From Macrocystis pyrifera (taxonomy: Eukaryota > Sar > Phaeophyceae > Laminariales > Laminariaceae), in the NCBI GenBank assembly GCA_031763025.1, contig JASSKH010000001.1, forward strand, positions 21,429,142 through 21,493,141: 64,000 bases of DNA, given 5' to 3'. Below the pieces are notes generated by a model, which was given only the letters and a program-made list of their open reading frames with translations, was not told the origin of the DNA and did not search any database. Within the stretch, counting starts at the first letter, position 1, and each line of letters begins with the position of its first letter. Made by a program: the position numbers and the translations under genes. Of the stretch, positions 1 through 10,600 are shown in pieces.

Positions 1-526
1 TGACCCTTCGATGGCTCGGAACTCCCTAAGGTCTTCGACTATGCATCTATGCCAAGTCTTAACCTGTCCGCCAGGTCTCGGGTTCTCCCCACCAGCAATC
101 ATCCCGAACATTACCCGACTGGGTAATCGATCCTTGCTTTGCCGTGCCACCCCCCCCCCCGCGAAGAAGAGACGCCGTTTGCGGATGATCATTTCGATGC
201 TCTCGCAACGTGTCATCTTGAGGGCCTTCGCGTACGAGAGGGGGGCATGGTCAGCACGCAGTCGGCGCTGGACGCCATTGACTCGCAACAGGACTTGGTG
301 GTGAGCCGTTCGAAGCTTGGCAAAGTGTTCCGCTCTGAAGGTCCACGTCACACACCCGTACAGCAGGGTCTCAATCACCTCGGCCTTCAGCATTCGGACT
401 TTCAGGCTAAGGAGGGCGGTCGTCCTATCATACAGCTCCGGGCCGAACCGCTTGAGGCATGCTCGCATGAGACGGATCCGTCGGTCGATTTCGAACGAGA
501 GGTCAGCGTTTTCGTGGATAATGCCG
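1..526 (-). pseudogene. LINE A C-terminal region beyond the foldback insertion
   Basis: The minus strand from 526 to the window edge reads as LINE C-terminal sequence: HENADLSFEIDRRI, ETLLYGCVTWTFRAEHF, a basic SIEMIIRKRRLFFAG segment, and a GGENPRPGGQ-KTWHRC-VEDLREF tail. Such tails follow the RT thumb in many LINEs. A run of C/G near 150-160 may carry a small frame change. Joining this segment to the RT frame at the six bases ATGCCG gives the continuous reading YLGG-IIHENADL, which is how I place the insertion ends. Confidence 0.85.
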
Positions 527-540
527 TGTTGCGAGTAAGG

Positions 541-800
541 GGATCCCCCTAGTTAGGGGATCCCCTCTTCATTAGGGGATCCCCTCCTAGCTTACGGGAT
601 CCCCTCCCAGCTTAGGGGATCCCCTCCCAGCTTAGGGGATCCCCTCCCAGCTTAGGGGATCCCCTCCCAGCTTAGGAGATCCCCTACTAGCTTAGGGGAT
701 CCCCTCCCAGCTTAGGGGATCCCTCACGAGCTTAGGGGATCCCCTCCGAGCTTAGGGGATCCCCTCCTAGCTTAGGGGATCCTCTAGGAGGTTAGGGGAT
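541..800 (+). repeat. Left palindromic tandem array of the foldback element
   Basis: About a dozen 20-bp units of the form CTTAGGGGATCCCCTCCCAG lie head to tail. Each contains the perfect 12-bp palindrome AGGGGATCCCCT, so each unit is itself a small inverted repeat. Confidence 0.9.
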
Positions 801-811
801 GCCCAACGACT

Positions 812-1510
812 TTAGGGTACCCTTATCATGTGTATACTGTGATATAGCGTCTCCATTCAGTTTATCCTTGACAAATTATTGTGACAATTGGGGGATCCCC
901 TAACACCATATGGATGATATCCCTATATCACAAATGATATACCAGGTAGGAGATACATCAAATCCCTAAGCCTGTCAGGGGATCCCCAACAGGCTTAGGA
1001 GAGGTTAGAGGATCCCCTACTAGCTTAGGAGATCCCCTAGGATATTGGGGGATCCCCTAGGAGGTTAGGGCCTAGGAGGTTACGGGATGCCCAACGACTC
1101 TAGGGGACCCATATCATGCGTGTACTGTGATATAGCGTCTCTATGCAGTGTATCCTTCACAAATTATTGAGACAATTGGGGGATCCCCTAAAACCATATG
1201 GATGATATCCCTATATCACAAATGATATAGGAGATACATCAAATCTCTAAGCCTGTTAGGGGATCCCCAACAGGCTTAGGGGATCCCCGTCAGCCTTACG
1301 GGATCCCTGCATACCTTAGGGATCCCCAACGGCCTTGGAGTACCCATATCGTGTGTGTACTGCATTGTACACCCAACAGACACAAATCGTGTGATATAAC
1401 GCCTCTATTCAGTTTCTCCTTCAAAAACTATCGTGAGAATTGGGGAATCCCCTATCACCATATGGATGATATCCCTATATCACAAATGATATAGGAGATA
1501 CATCCAAATG
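812..1510 (+). repeat. Three central direct repeats of the foldback element
   Basis: A roughly 150-bp block occurs three times (near 812-945, 1095-1240 and 1335-1505). Each contains a GTGTACTG-GATATAGCG segment, CAATTGGGGGATCCCC and CCATATGGATGATATCC-CTATATCACAAATGATATA. The third copy carries an extra stretch of about 30 bases after the GTGTACTG-like segment. Confidence 0.85.
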
Positions 1511-1514
1511 TATT

Positions 1515-1700
1515 AGGTAGGAGGGTATCCCCTAACCTGGGAGGGGATCCCCTAAGCTAGGAGGGGATCCCCTAAGCTAGGAGGGGATCCCCTAAGCTGG
1601 GAGGGGATCTCCTAAGCTAGGAGGGGATCCCCTAAGCTGGGAGGGGATCCCTTAAGCTGGGAGGGGATCCCCTAAGCTAGGGGGGGATCCCCTAAGGCAA
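1515..1700 (-). repeat. Right palindromic tandem array of the foldback element
   Basis: About nine units of AGGGGATCCCCTAAGCTGGG, the reverse complement of the left array, at the same 20-bp period. Confidence 0.9.
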
Positions 1701-1714
1701 AAGCGATTCCCTAA

Positions 1715-2347
1715 CTAGGGGGATCTCCTAACGCGCAACATGCCGCCTAGGTACAAGAACTGGGCCGTCTGCTTATACCTCTGGCCTGCTGCTTCGATAA
1801 CGAGCGGTGGTGCGAGGGTTTTCTGGTCTGGCGTTTGTAGAAGCATAGTCTCTGTCTTCCTTTCCGACACCGTAAGGCCTGCTGCTTCGAAGACAGTCAC
1901 GAAGACTGTCATCATTTTCGCGAGCCCTTCAGCCGACTTCGAGACAATCCCTGCGTCATCGGCGTACAACATGCCCCACACAGCCCTTCGCACGCACGCC
2001 AACGGCTCCTGCTCCTCCGTTCCGACTACTCCGGCATCACAGAGTTGGACCAAATACCTTACGATGGCTTCGTCATGGCTAAAGCGTACTAGTACGACGT
2101 GCAACGCAGCAGCGAAGAATACGTTGAACAGTAACGGTGACAGCACACAGCCTTGTCGCAGCCCCTGCGTGACATCAAACCATTCCGAGTGCTCGCCGTC
2201 ATCCGTACGCACGCGAGCCCGCATGCCATCGTGGAAAATACACAAAATTCTCAGCATCTTGGTTGGTACGCCAAAACGTGTGAATACTTCCCATAACAGC
2301 TCTCGGTCGACAGAGTCGTACGCTTTCTGCAGATCGATGAAGCACAA
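1715..2347 (-). pseudogene. LINE A reverse transcriptase, catalytic half
   Basis: The frame opens with [17 protein letters not shown] (first catalytic Asp), continues through [17 protein letters not shown] and reaches YADDAGIVS, the catalytic Asp pair. A thumb-like region and YLGG follow. The last residues before the stop are encoded by the foldback element that enters at 1739; the true LINE reading ends at YLGG and resumes at 526 on the far side of the insertion. Both catalytic motifs are intact. The ATG at 2347 is only the first Met of the open frame, since the protein continues from the preceding fragment after a one-base shift. Confidence 0.92.
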
Positions 2348-3123
2348 GTACAGGGGGATTTCCTCTGTCTTCCAAGCTCTTGCAACCGGCGCACGACGAA
2401 CAACATATCAATCGTTGATCGTGCGGGGCGGAAGCCGCACTGTTCCTCCGGGGGAAATTCCTCGGTCTCGCAGTAGTTGCTGAGGCGGGACGCGACGATT
2501 TTCAACAAGACTTTGCCTGCGTGAGCAACAAGCGAAATCCCTCTGTAGTTGTTGCAATCAGTTCGGTCCTTCTTTTTGTGAAGGACCTTGAGCATCGCAT
2601 GTTTCCATTGCTGTGGGACTTCTCCTGATACCCAAACATTGACAAGGATGTTGTGAAAGCACTGGGCGAATGCGGGGTGGTCGAATTTCAGGAGTTCGGC
2701 CGGGAGACCATCTGGCCCGACAGCTTTCCAGTTTGACATCCCCTTAAGTGCTTCCGTCATCTCGTCCATGGATGGTTCATCTCCGAGCGACAGTTTAAGC
2801 GGTCGTGGTGGCAAGAGGTCGATGATCGTGCAATCGAGTTTAAGCGATTTCGTGTTCAAAAGTTTGTGGTAAACCCCCCCCCACCGTTCACGAATTCGCA
2901 CCTTATCCCGCAACAGCGTGCCATCCTCGTCCCTAATGAACAGTTCGCTTCTCGATTTAGTCCCTTCCAATCCTACCGTACTCTTAAGGTGCTTGTAAAA
3001 GCCTCTCTGGTCGTTGTTCGCTAGTAGTCGTTCGGTTTCAGCGAGGTACGCTTCGAAGTACGCATGCAGTCCGCGGCAATCACCCTCTGCAGGTTCGCAC
3101 ACGCAGATCTCAGTGTCTTCCAC
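2251..3123 (-). pseudogene. LINE A reverse transcriptase, N-terminal half
   Basis: This frame carries the linker and the first RT blocks: a [14 protein letters not shown] segment, [36 protein letters not shown] and [21 protein letters not shown]. These are the fingers and early palm motifs shared by non-LTR RTs. It overlaps the endonuclease frame by about 100 bases in another register, and the useful sequence enters this frame near 3060, which points to a one-base indel. It leaves this frame near 2355, at a run of C on the minus strand, where the RT continues in the frame of 1715-2347. It would copy element RNA at the nick made by the upstream endonuclease. Confidence 0.9.
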
Positions 3124-4481
3124 GCGGTTCTATCCCGGGGGTGGGCACGCAAGAATTGCCGTGCATCCTCCCTCGCTGTCCATGCTAATATAAATGCGGC
3201 CAAGGTTTCGGCAGACTCACACCATCCATGTCTGCGGTGGCGACGTGGAGGGGGTGGTACCTCTTTTTCGACCGCATCAATAGTAGCCGTAGTGAAAAAC
3301 TCAACCATGCCAGACGTATTACGGGGCTGGTTAAGCTGGTTGAGAGTGGAGATGACCCTCGCGACTACTCGTTCACGACACTTTCCATCGGACATAAAAA
3401 GCTGCCTGTCGAACTCTCGGCGTTTTGTCGGTCTATATATTAGTCTGTTGGACGCAAAGTGACCACTGAGTCGGACTTCGATATACAAGATGTTGTGGTC
3501 TGAGTCAGCCTTAGCTGGGGCAGGAGGCTGTGGGACGACTTTAACATCATGTACTCTAGGTCGATGGGCTTGACGGGTTAGGATGTAGTCGATCCGCTTA
3601 CGGTCACTCGGGCTGGTGCCGTTGCGTGTATGCGAAATCCCACCCTTGCACGTGCTGAAAAACGTGTTGGTGAGAGCTACCTTGCAATTGGTGGCGAACG
3701 ACAGAAGTCGTCTGCCATTATCGTTACGAACATCACGCCCATATGCTCCAACCACTCTACTTTCATCATCACCACACCCTTCCATCCTCTGTCCAGTTCG
3801 CGCGTTGGCAACCATCAGTACAAACAGACACTCTTTCGTCGGGATCTTTTCCACCAAGTACTCCAGCTTCTGCCAGAAACTACGTTTCAGTTCAACGTCC
3901 TAGGTACAATCAGTTGGAGCATACGCAACGACGAAATTGACTGCCTCGCATTTGCTAGCCAGCCCAAAGCGCGTAGACATAAGCCGCTCGTCAATGAACT
4001 GATGAGTGTACGCAGCCTTACTGCACAACGATTCCTTTACAGCTAGACCTACTCCGTACAGCCCTTGCCTAGCAGCTGTTGTTTCCTGACCTGAGCAGAA
4101 AACGCGATACCCTGCCGCACGAAATGTCGTGCTACTGGTTCTCCGGGTTTCCTGCAGGCCAATGAAGTCACAGCCGAGTTGCCGTCCCTTCGCCAGTACA
4201 CCCTCGTCGTGTCCGTGCCCGTTCTTTCCCTTTACAGCCAGGGTGCGCACATTGTAGGTCGCTGCCGCAACCAGTGCCTCCTTCTGTCTCTTACGAGCCT
4301 CGCGTGCTGCTTTCTTTGCCAGCCGACGTGAGGCTCGTCCCCTCCTCCTTTTTTTATTTTTTTCTTCTTTTGTTTCTTTTTCTTCTCTATGGCGAAAGTG
4401 GCTCTCCGTTTCGTAGCCCTGTACGCGCCTTGGTTTCCGTTGGCTAGGTGCTGTCGTCCCAGCCAACGCCGACACTCCCAT
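3021..4481 (-). pseudogene. LINE A endonuclease domain (APE/exonuclease III fold)
   Basis: The frame starts with a very basic, lysine/arginine-rich stretch of about 70 residues and then enters an endonuclease-exonuclease-phosphatase fold. Visible motifs are TYNVRTL near the start, GLQETR (catalytic Glu), a YAPTD strand, a DRKRIDYIL segment and the terminal SDHN motif, all in the expected order. In this family the domain nicks target DNA to prime reverse transcription. The frame holds a single in-frame TAG at about 3900-3902, just after YAPTDCT, and both sides continue in the same register. The start at 4481 is the first ATG of the open frame; the real LINE start could lie further up. The alternative, a host repair nuclease, is excluded by the adjoining RT. 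Confidence 0.9.
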
Positions 4482-4700
4482 CCTTCCTGTCGTGCATGCA
4501 TACCCACGCTGTGACCAGCCTCTCCACTCCCCCGACTGCCCGTGTAGCGCTCTCTGCTGTGGTGATGTACCCGTCCCGCCTGAGGGATGAACTCCTTGGC
4601 GTCGGGGTTAAGAAGAAAAAACATCACCACCACCCCACGCGGTCCTTAAAGCGACCAGGCCACCAGCCAGACCGCGCAAGGTACCCTCTCTACTCAGCCA

Positions 4701-6899
4701 GAAGCTCGATGTTCGCGTGACTGTCGCTACACCGTTGCAGGTCCTGGCGGACTTCCTCGGCCCACCCCAAGGACGGGGCAGGCCGAAGAGAGATGGTTTG
4801 TATTCACCCCGACGAAAACAAACATTTTCTTCTAGAATATTATTACAATCATGGACATTTACATTGGTTATTACTCACGGGATGTTCCACACCTTTTCGT
4901 TCATAATAAAAACGACGACTCCTTTTTCGCAGGTGGTCATATCACTGCAGGTCGCCAGTTTGCGATTTTTTCCATCATCAGACATGAACCTCCTACTCCT
5001 TATTTGTGTGGATACTAGAACTACTAATATAATTGCAGCAGGGCCTGGAGATACGAGTGTTCGTGGCACTGCTCGATGCCTTGGATACTACTGTGACCAG
5101 TACCAGTTGAATGCTCCCTTGACAATGCAGGGAGCCGGCCCAGACACTTTTTGCTTGCCTTGCCAGGACTTTACATGAGTTTGGTGGCACCGCCCTACTG
5201 TTGACAGGACAAACGTACCTATGCAGCCCACCGCAGGTAGTACTCGAGCTAACTGAAGCAGACCCAATACATCACAACTCAGATTCCAGGCATAGTTTTT
5301 AGCGTTGGTGTGTGTCAGCCTACCTCCCCCTTCTGTGTGCTCGAGACCGACAGCAAGTATCACGTCAGCATTTCTTTTATCTACTGTACGTGCCTACCAG
5401 CACTAGGGAAACGATTCCAAGGTTATGTTGAAATCTGGTCACACCCAGCCGGCTTTTCGACGCTTTCCGTCTGCTCGTATGGACGTAAACACGATCGCAA
5501 ACAACCGCTCGTCCCAAGCTCCTGCCGATAGTCACAAGCTGCCTGGCAAACACAGGTAACCCGCAAGCCAGTGTGATATTGATACGGGCTCACTTGCTAT
5601 GCCGAGCTATATCCAGCTCATGACGAAGGACAGCGTATTATCATATTTCGGTGCACGCGACAACGACAGCTAGCTGCAGTATGTATACAGCAGTACATGT
5701 ACTACTGTAAAAGTATCGTGGGTCGCTAATCTGTTCTCCAGTATATAAATACGCGTAGTATCTCTAAGTTCACGAGAGATGCATGTTTTGTTCACAACCG
5801 ACGGAATTAATTATTCATAGTCATGGGCTCTACCGACGGAAACTAATACCTGAAATCTCCCAGAGGCAGAGAGAAGAGAAGAACGGCCACACTCGTCCCG
5901 CGCCCCCGCCTAGCTTCTCATGATAGGTGCACAAGCAGAGCACGGCACTGCTCGCTGCCGATTGATAGGCCTAGAGGCTAGGGCTACTGTTGTGGTTTCT
6001 AGCAGCAACAGCGGCGGTCGGCGGGCTACAGCATGCAACGGGAGGAGGAAGAGCAGGGGCAACGAGCGCTTTCCCGGTATGTGTGCGAGAGGCGCGCGAA
6101 CTAGCGGGGGTCTCGGGCGTTCGTGGGGACCCTGAACTCGATTACAATGGGGCGTGGGGCAGTCGACTCTGGTTCGCAATGATACACAAGCCCGTCTCAT
6201 GCGTCCGCAAGCAAGCATCGCTAACTCGCTTGCGCTGCCAGCCATGATTTTTCCCAAGTGGTTTTTGTTTCTTGGCCGGTTCGTCCCAGCGGATGGGGAA
6301 AAAGCAGCTTGTACATGCATGAAGTTATTATAGCTGGCACGGGTAGAAGGAAACTCATGTCCTTTCTAAACCCGCGAATACGCGAATCGGCCATTCACAG
6401 GAGGGAACACTGAAGATAGCTGCAGCAGCATAGACAGGACTTCTGCCTAAGAAGTAGGTATAGGTGACTGAGACGAGCGTACCACCGGCGCAGAGAGCAC
6501 CTATCACGTACCAGACACATCCATAGAAGGCTATACCTAGGAAACGAAATACATACCCGGACCTAGACGCCGGAGCGGAGGGCATATGTGGTGTACGAGC
6601 ACATGCCAGGTTTATTTTCCTTTGCCTTTTCTCGCAGATCCTGTACCCAGGAACGCGATACATTCTCGCATATACTGCTATATATCGACGTATGCCTGAT
6701 ACTCTCGATCTCACAGCTGACGGCTGTCTAGGTTTTTTTATAGGGACGAACAACGCCGGGCCAGTGCCTTCGGCCCTGACCCCGTTCACTATTGGAGATG
6801 TTACTTGACAGTAGCTATCATTTTGTCGTCACTGGATAACACGGAATAATCTGGTAATACCAGGTATACCTTATAAGGAATCCGTAAAAGATCGATTTT
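4701..6899. other. No recognisable gene
   Basis: Short open frames occur here (for example plus 4717-5178 and minus 5910-6320), but none shows a domain or motif that I recognise and none has supporting context. 5740-5760 holds a TATA-like CAGTATATAAATAC of unknown significance. Confidence 0.5.
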
Positions 6900-6995
6900 G
6901 GGTGTGTCATTACCTGACGAACGTTGTCATAGGCCGTAATCGAGTACGGGTGTGTCATCACCTGACGAACGTCGTCGTAGGAGATATATGTATCT
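6900..6995 (+). repeat. 48-bp tandem duplication
   Basis: Two adjacent units begin GGGTGTGTCATYACCTGACG at 6900 and 6948 and differ at only a few bases. Confidence 0.8.
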
Positions 6996-7697
6996 GTTGA
7001 AGATCATCAAGATTGGAACAACAAACAGGAGCGTTTGCACGCCCACTTGTTTCCTCTACTTTAGCTCACCATCATCAGCTTCCAGCTGAGCAAGTGAATC
7101 AGCACTGTGGCTTGGGGTCACCACACCATTTTCTTCTTCTCTTCTGTTGAAGCTTCTCGTACAGGTCACCGAACAGTGGCTATACGTTTGCCTCTAAAAT
7201 TTTGACTGTGTATTGACCGGCCATCGGCAATCGAGTCTAGGCGTACACACCAGCTACGAGCTGGTACACACGCTCACCGCCATACCTAATAGGTTAATTA
7301 GCCTCGGAACGCGTAAACGCGGCAAGCTACTAGCAACGGTGGCCCAAGACCGCCACCCTGAACTGCTACTGGCTCGCTATACAGCAGTAGGAAGACTGGA
7401 CTTTTTCTAGATCAACAAACCTGCTGCTACGTACGAAAAAGGGAGCTTCTTCCACGACGAGAGGAACCAAACATCGAAGGTCTACGTACTTCGTTGAAAC
7501 GTGAGTGACACGTGGTGCGGACACCGCGTGCTTCTGAGAGGGCCCTGCGTAGGGCATTCTACTACTGCTGTCGTTCACTACTGCTGTAGTCAAAATGCTG
7601 TAACTACGATAGAGGCACCCACAGAGCACCACCGCGTAAGGAGCTGTGAAAATCTCACCCGCTCCCCTTTGTCTTTCATAAACGAGGACCAATAATC
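6996..7697. other. No recognisable gene
   Basis: Only short unsupported frames are seen between the 48-bp duplication and the compound repeat that starts near 7.7 kb. Confidence 0.5.
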
Positions 7698-8420
7698 TCG
7701 AGCAAAACTCGAGTGTAACCGCTGTACGCTGCTCAACAGCAAGTCCACATCACAACCCAGCACGCCTGAAAGTTAGGAGCTCTGCTGAGCGTAGTCCATT
7801 TCGTGGATCGTAAGCCTCAGTTACTCTGAGCAACAGCGACATAGAAGTTAACTCCCGATAAGCACCCTGCTATCTGTGAAAGGAGCGCTGAACTTCGAAT
7901 TTTCAAGAGGGCGTCGGCAGTGAGATTTTTTTTTTAATCGTCACTACAACAGTGGCACAGAAGCAAACTCCCGACAAGCGTGATAGCTGTCTGTTAAAGG
8001 AGCCCCTGACTTCACTATTTTCTGACAGGACCTTCCATTGTGAGGGAGCCTAGAAAATACAAAAATCTCGATCAACACGTCGAGTAAGATTCTGCTGTAC
8101 GCTGTCAAGGACAACTTCGCCACAACCCACAGTACCGCTGGCGTTAAGGAGCTCTGTCTAGTGTAGTCCATTTCGTGGATCATAAGCCTCAGTCACTCTG
8201 AGCAACAGCGGCATACAAGTTACCTCCCTATAAGCATTCTGCTATCTGTTAAAGGACCGCTGAACTTCTATTAATTTCCAAGAGGACCGTCGGCCCCAGA
8301 GAGATAGCTTGAAAGTCGTTACTACAGCGGCATAGAAGTTTACTCCCGATAAGCATGCTATCTATTAAAGGAGCGCAGAACTTCGATAAATTTCCAAGAG
8401 GGTCGTCGGCCCCAGAGAGA
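7698..8420 (+). repeat. Compound tandem repeat (371-bp unit with a sub-repeat of about 90 bp)
   Basis: A block running from GCTGTACGCTG to TCGTGGATCRTAAGCCTCAG occurs at 7721-7830 and 8093-8200, an offset of about 371. Within and after the units a sub-repeat (GCAYAGAAGTTAACTCCCGA, then GCTATCTGTTAAAGGAGCGC and AAGAGGRCGTCGGC) occurs four times, near 7831, 7947, 8201 and 8322. No coding signal is seen. Confidence 0.85.
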
Positions 8421-9016
8421 TTTTTTTTGCGGTCGTCACTAGCACTTCACGTAGGTCTGTGACCCCACACGACTGCTGGAACGAGAACTATTTTGCGATA
8501 GTTTTTCTGCGAGGAGGATACGACAAATTATTCACACAGCAGTACTGGTACCTACAGTAGTACTACTAATACTGTACCTGAGTGCACTACTCGTACTGCT
8601 ATGGAATCATACAAGTACGACACCAACTTCAAACGTAAAAGTGAGCGGTATCAGTTACACTGCGCGCATCCAGAGGGTCCCGCATAGATAGGCGTCTGCT
8701 ATCAACTGCTACCGTACTACTGCAGTCAGGACTGTTTCATATGTGCGAGATACCCAGCGAGCATCACTGCGTTGTTGAAGGTGTGTGTACGTCTCACCTC
8801 GTGCCATATTTCTCATACGAAGCTAGCGTGGACTCCAAAATCTCGACCCAAAGTCGAGTATTGTACTGCTGTATCGTACATACTTACATACGGAAAATTA
8901 AAAGCCTCGGGATCCCCGAGCATTGTGCGGCAACCACTCCAAGAGATACTGCTGTACATACGGTACTACTGGTGTAGTATCATACAAGACCGCCTGGCCA
9001 AGTGTTACTCATCATC
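8421..9016. other. No recognisable gene; sequence upstream of a Copia relic
   Basis: Rich in TACTRCTGTAGTAC-like motifs. This could include a decayed LTR of the relic that follows, but I could not pair it with a second copy. Confidence 0.4.
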
Positions 9017-9939
9017 ATGGGGGACTCAGCTTTCGACAACAACAGCGGCAACCTCGCCAATGCTGTCAAAGGACTGACAAAGTCCGACAGCGGCAAGCCA
9101 GGGAATTTTCGCGATTGGCGTAAGAGGCAGGCGGCAGTGCTCAGCGTCGCGCGCCGAGACTTTGCAAGCCTGATCAGAGGGAAACCCCGACCAACCGAAG
9201 AAACGACCGGCACGGGAGCTCAGGCTTCTTTCGACAGGGTAATTGCTGACGATGACAGGGCGAGCGAAGACTCGACTTGTTGTACGTGCGGGGATGGTCA
9301 GCGGGCTCTTCAAGAACTAGACAACAAGTACAACAAGGAATCTCCCCCATGAGCAAGGCAGGATCCAACGATGAAGCTGAGCAGAGGTGGTGTTCTGTAC
9401 ACAAGACTACATCTCACCACGACTCGGAACGTTACCCGCCGCAAAGTAACGGCGCTGTACTGAGCGCGATATCACTTGCGGTCAACGACGACAAGAGGCC
9501 GTCCGCAAGCAACCTTCTGGAAGGGGACACGTCATCGACAACAACAGCCGGAGCATCATCGACGGGAGCTGGAGTACCCTCACTAGGGGCCGGAACACCA
9601 TCACCAAGGACTAAAGAATCCTCATCAGGGACCGGAACGCCATTATCAGAGACTGGAACACTACCGCAAAAAGCTGGAGTGTCGTCATCATCATCAGGAG
9701 CTACATCTTCTTTTCACCCTGAAAAAATTCACACTGGATGCACCGCGTCACGAGACCGCCAGTACGGTACACAATCCAAGCGTCGAGGAGATCTTCGACA
9801 GCATGCACGCCAAGAGGCATCGGGGGAAGACCCCCCGGACACGTGTGTGGATTTCGCCTACACCAATAGAGACCCTTTTCGAAGAGGAAAACTGGGTGAT
9901 CAAAAGCCCCACCAAAACACTACGATGCCATTCATTCCC

Positions 9940-10200
9940 GGGAGCAGCATCACCCGGGATCATCGGATCATCGACATCTGGGGTCATTGGAGCATCAGTA
10001 TCTATCTGGGATAATCGTAACATCATTTATCTGGGATCATCGGGACATCAGCGTCTGGGATCACCGGAGCATCCACGTCTGGGATCACCGGAGCATGCAC
10101 GCCTGGGATCACTGGATCAACAGCTGGATCATCACCTGGCATCACCGGATCAACAGCTGGATCATCATCGTCTGGCATCACCGGAGTATCAGCTAAGACA
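9940..10200 (+). repeat. Low-complexity GGATCAYC/CTGGGATCA repeat
   Basis: A degenerate repeat of about 20-30 bp built on CTGGGATCACCGGAGCATC and CAACAGCTGGATCATC, lying inside the Copia relic. Confidence 0.8.
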
Positions 10201-10241
10201 TCACCCCCTGCTTCACCAGAGGTCGTGTCAGCTGCTCGAGA

Positions 10242-10395
10242 GCTGTGTCTGGCTCGTGCCTCCACACGAGCCGAGCCCAAAACAGAGAACACAGAGACAA
10301 ACCGTCAACTGAATGATCGCTGTGTCTGGCTCGTGCCTCCACAACGAGCCAGACCCAAAACAGAGACCCCAGAGACAAACCGTCCAACTGACTGA
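10242..10395 (+). repeat. 77-bp tandem duplication
   Basis: Two units start GCTGTGTCTGGCTCGTGCC at 10242 and 10319 and share the CCCAAAACAGAGA and CAGAGACAAACCGT segments. Confidence 0.85.
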
Positions 10396-10600
10396 GGTCC
10401 ACACGCTCACGATAGCGGAAGGACAACCACGGGCAAACCCCGGGACAGGATCTGCGGCATGACACAGGACGATCAAGAGCCACTGGCGACTGCGGCCTTC
10501 GTGTACAACCGCAAGCCAACTTCAAGAATCCTCTTCTTGCTGGACGGAGAGCCCATCATAATCGGGACCAAGAAGCAGACGCTGACTGCTTAATTAACAG

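Larger units (their letters stand above)
527..1739. mobile_element. Foldback-type non-autonomous DNA element inserted in LINE A
   Basis: The 1213-bp element has imperfect terminal inverted repeats of about 31 bp (left TGTTGCGAGTAAGGGG, right complement GTTGCGCGTTAGGAGA, both then running GATCCCCCTAGTTAGGG). It is flanked by a direct repeat ATGCCG at 521-526 and 1740-1745, which I read as a 6-bp (possibly 7-bp) target duplication. Removing the element plus one ATGCCG restores the LINE A reading frame. The inner part of each arm is a tandem array of 20-bp units, the right array being the reverse complement of the left, so the whole element can fold back. It holds no coding sequence. The architecture resembles Drosophila FB elements, but I recognise no specific family. 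Confidence 0.85.
1..4700 (-). mobile_element. LINE A: non-LTR retrotransposon (APE endonuclease + reverse transcriptase), split by a foldback element
   Basis: The minus strand reads in order an apurinic-type endonuclease (about 4480-3030), a reverse transcriptase (about 3120-1740) and, beyond an inserted element, the C-terminal part (526 to the window edge). The C-terminal end lies outside the window, so the 3' tail and target duplication cannot be seen. The 5' end is not sharp; AG-rich and basic coding sequence starts near 4.6-4.7 kb. Breaks that I see are one in-frame TAG in the endonuclease (near 3900), a one-base shift between endonuclease and RT (near 3060), a one-base shift in the RT at a C-run (near 2355), and the 1.2-kb insertion. 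So few lesions suggest a fairly recent copy. The clade (I, Jockey, CR1 or RTE-like) is not resolved by eye. Confidence 0.9.
9017..10600 (+). mobile_element. Decayed Ty1/Copia relic (fossil), gag end and RNase H end visible
   Basis: The 5' part (9017-9490) reads as a Copia gag of the UBN2-like type, with GNFRDWRKRQAAVLS, RGKPRPTEETTGTG, GDGQRALQELDNKYNK and, further on, RWCSVHKTTSHHDSE. The 3' part (about 10459-10592) matches the start of a Copia RNase H domain (RKPTS-ILFLLDGEPI-KKQT). Between them lies low-complexity GGATCACC/GGATCATC sequence and a 77-bp duplication, so most of pol is absent. I found no LTR pair. It is broken many times and probably old. Confidence 0.75.

Noticed and set aside
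541-1735. TTAGGGG runs in the foldback arms as telomeric repeat
   Set aside because: The period is 20 bp with a GATCCCC palindrome, not a telomeric hexamer or heptamer array.
5735-5760. Promoter with CTCCAGTATATAAATAC, similar to 21306-21322
   Set aside because: The resemblance is short and no gene follows at a sensible distance in either place.
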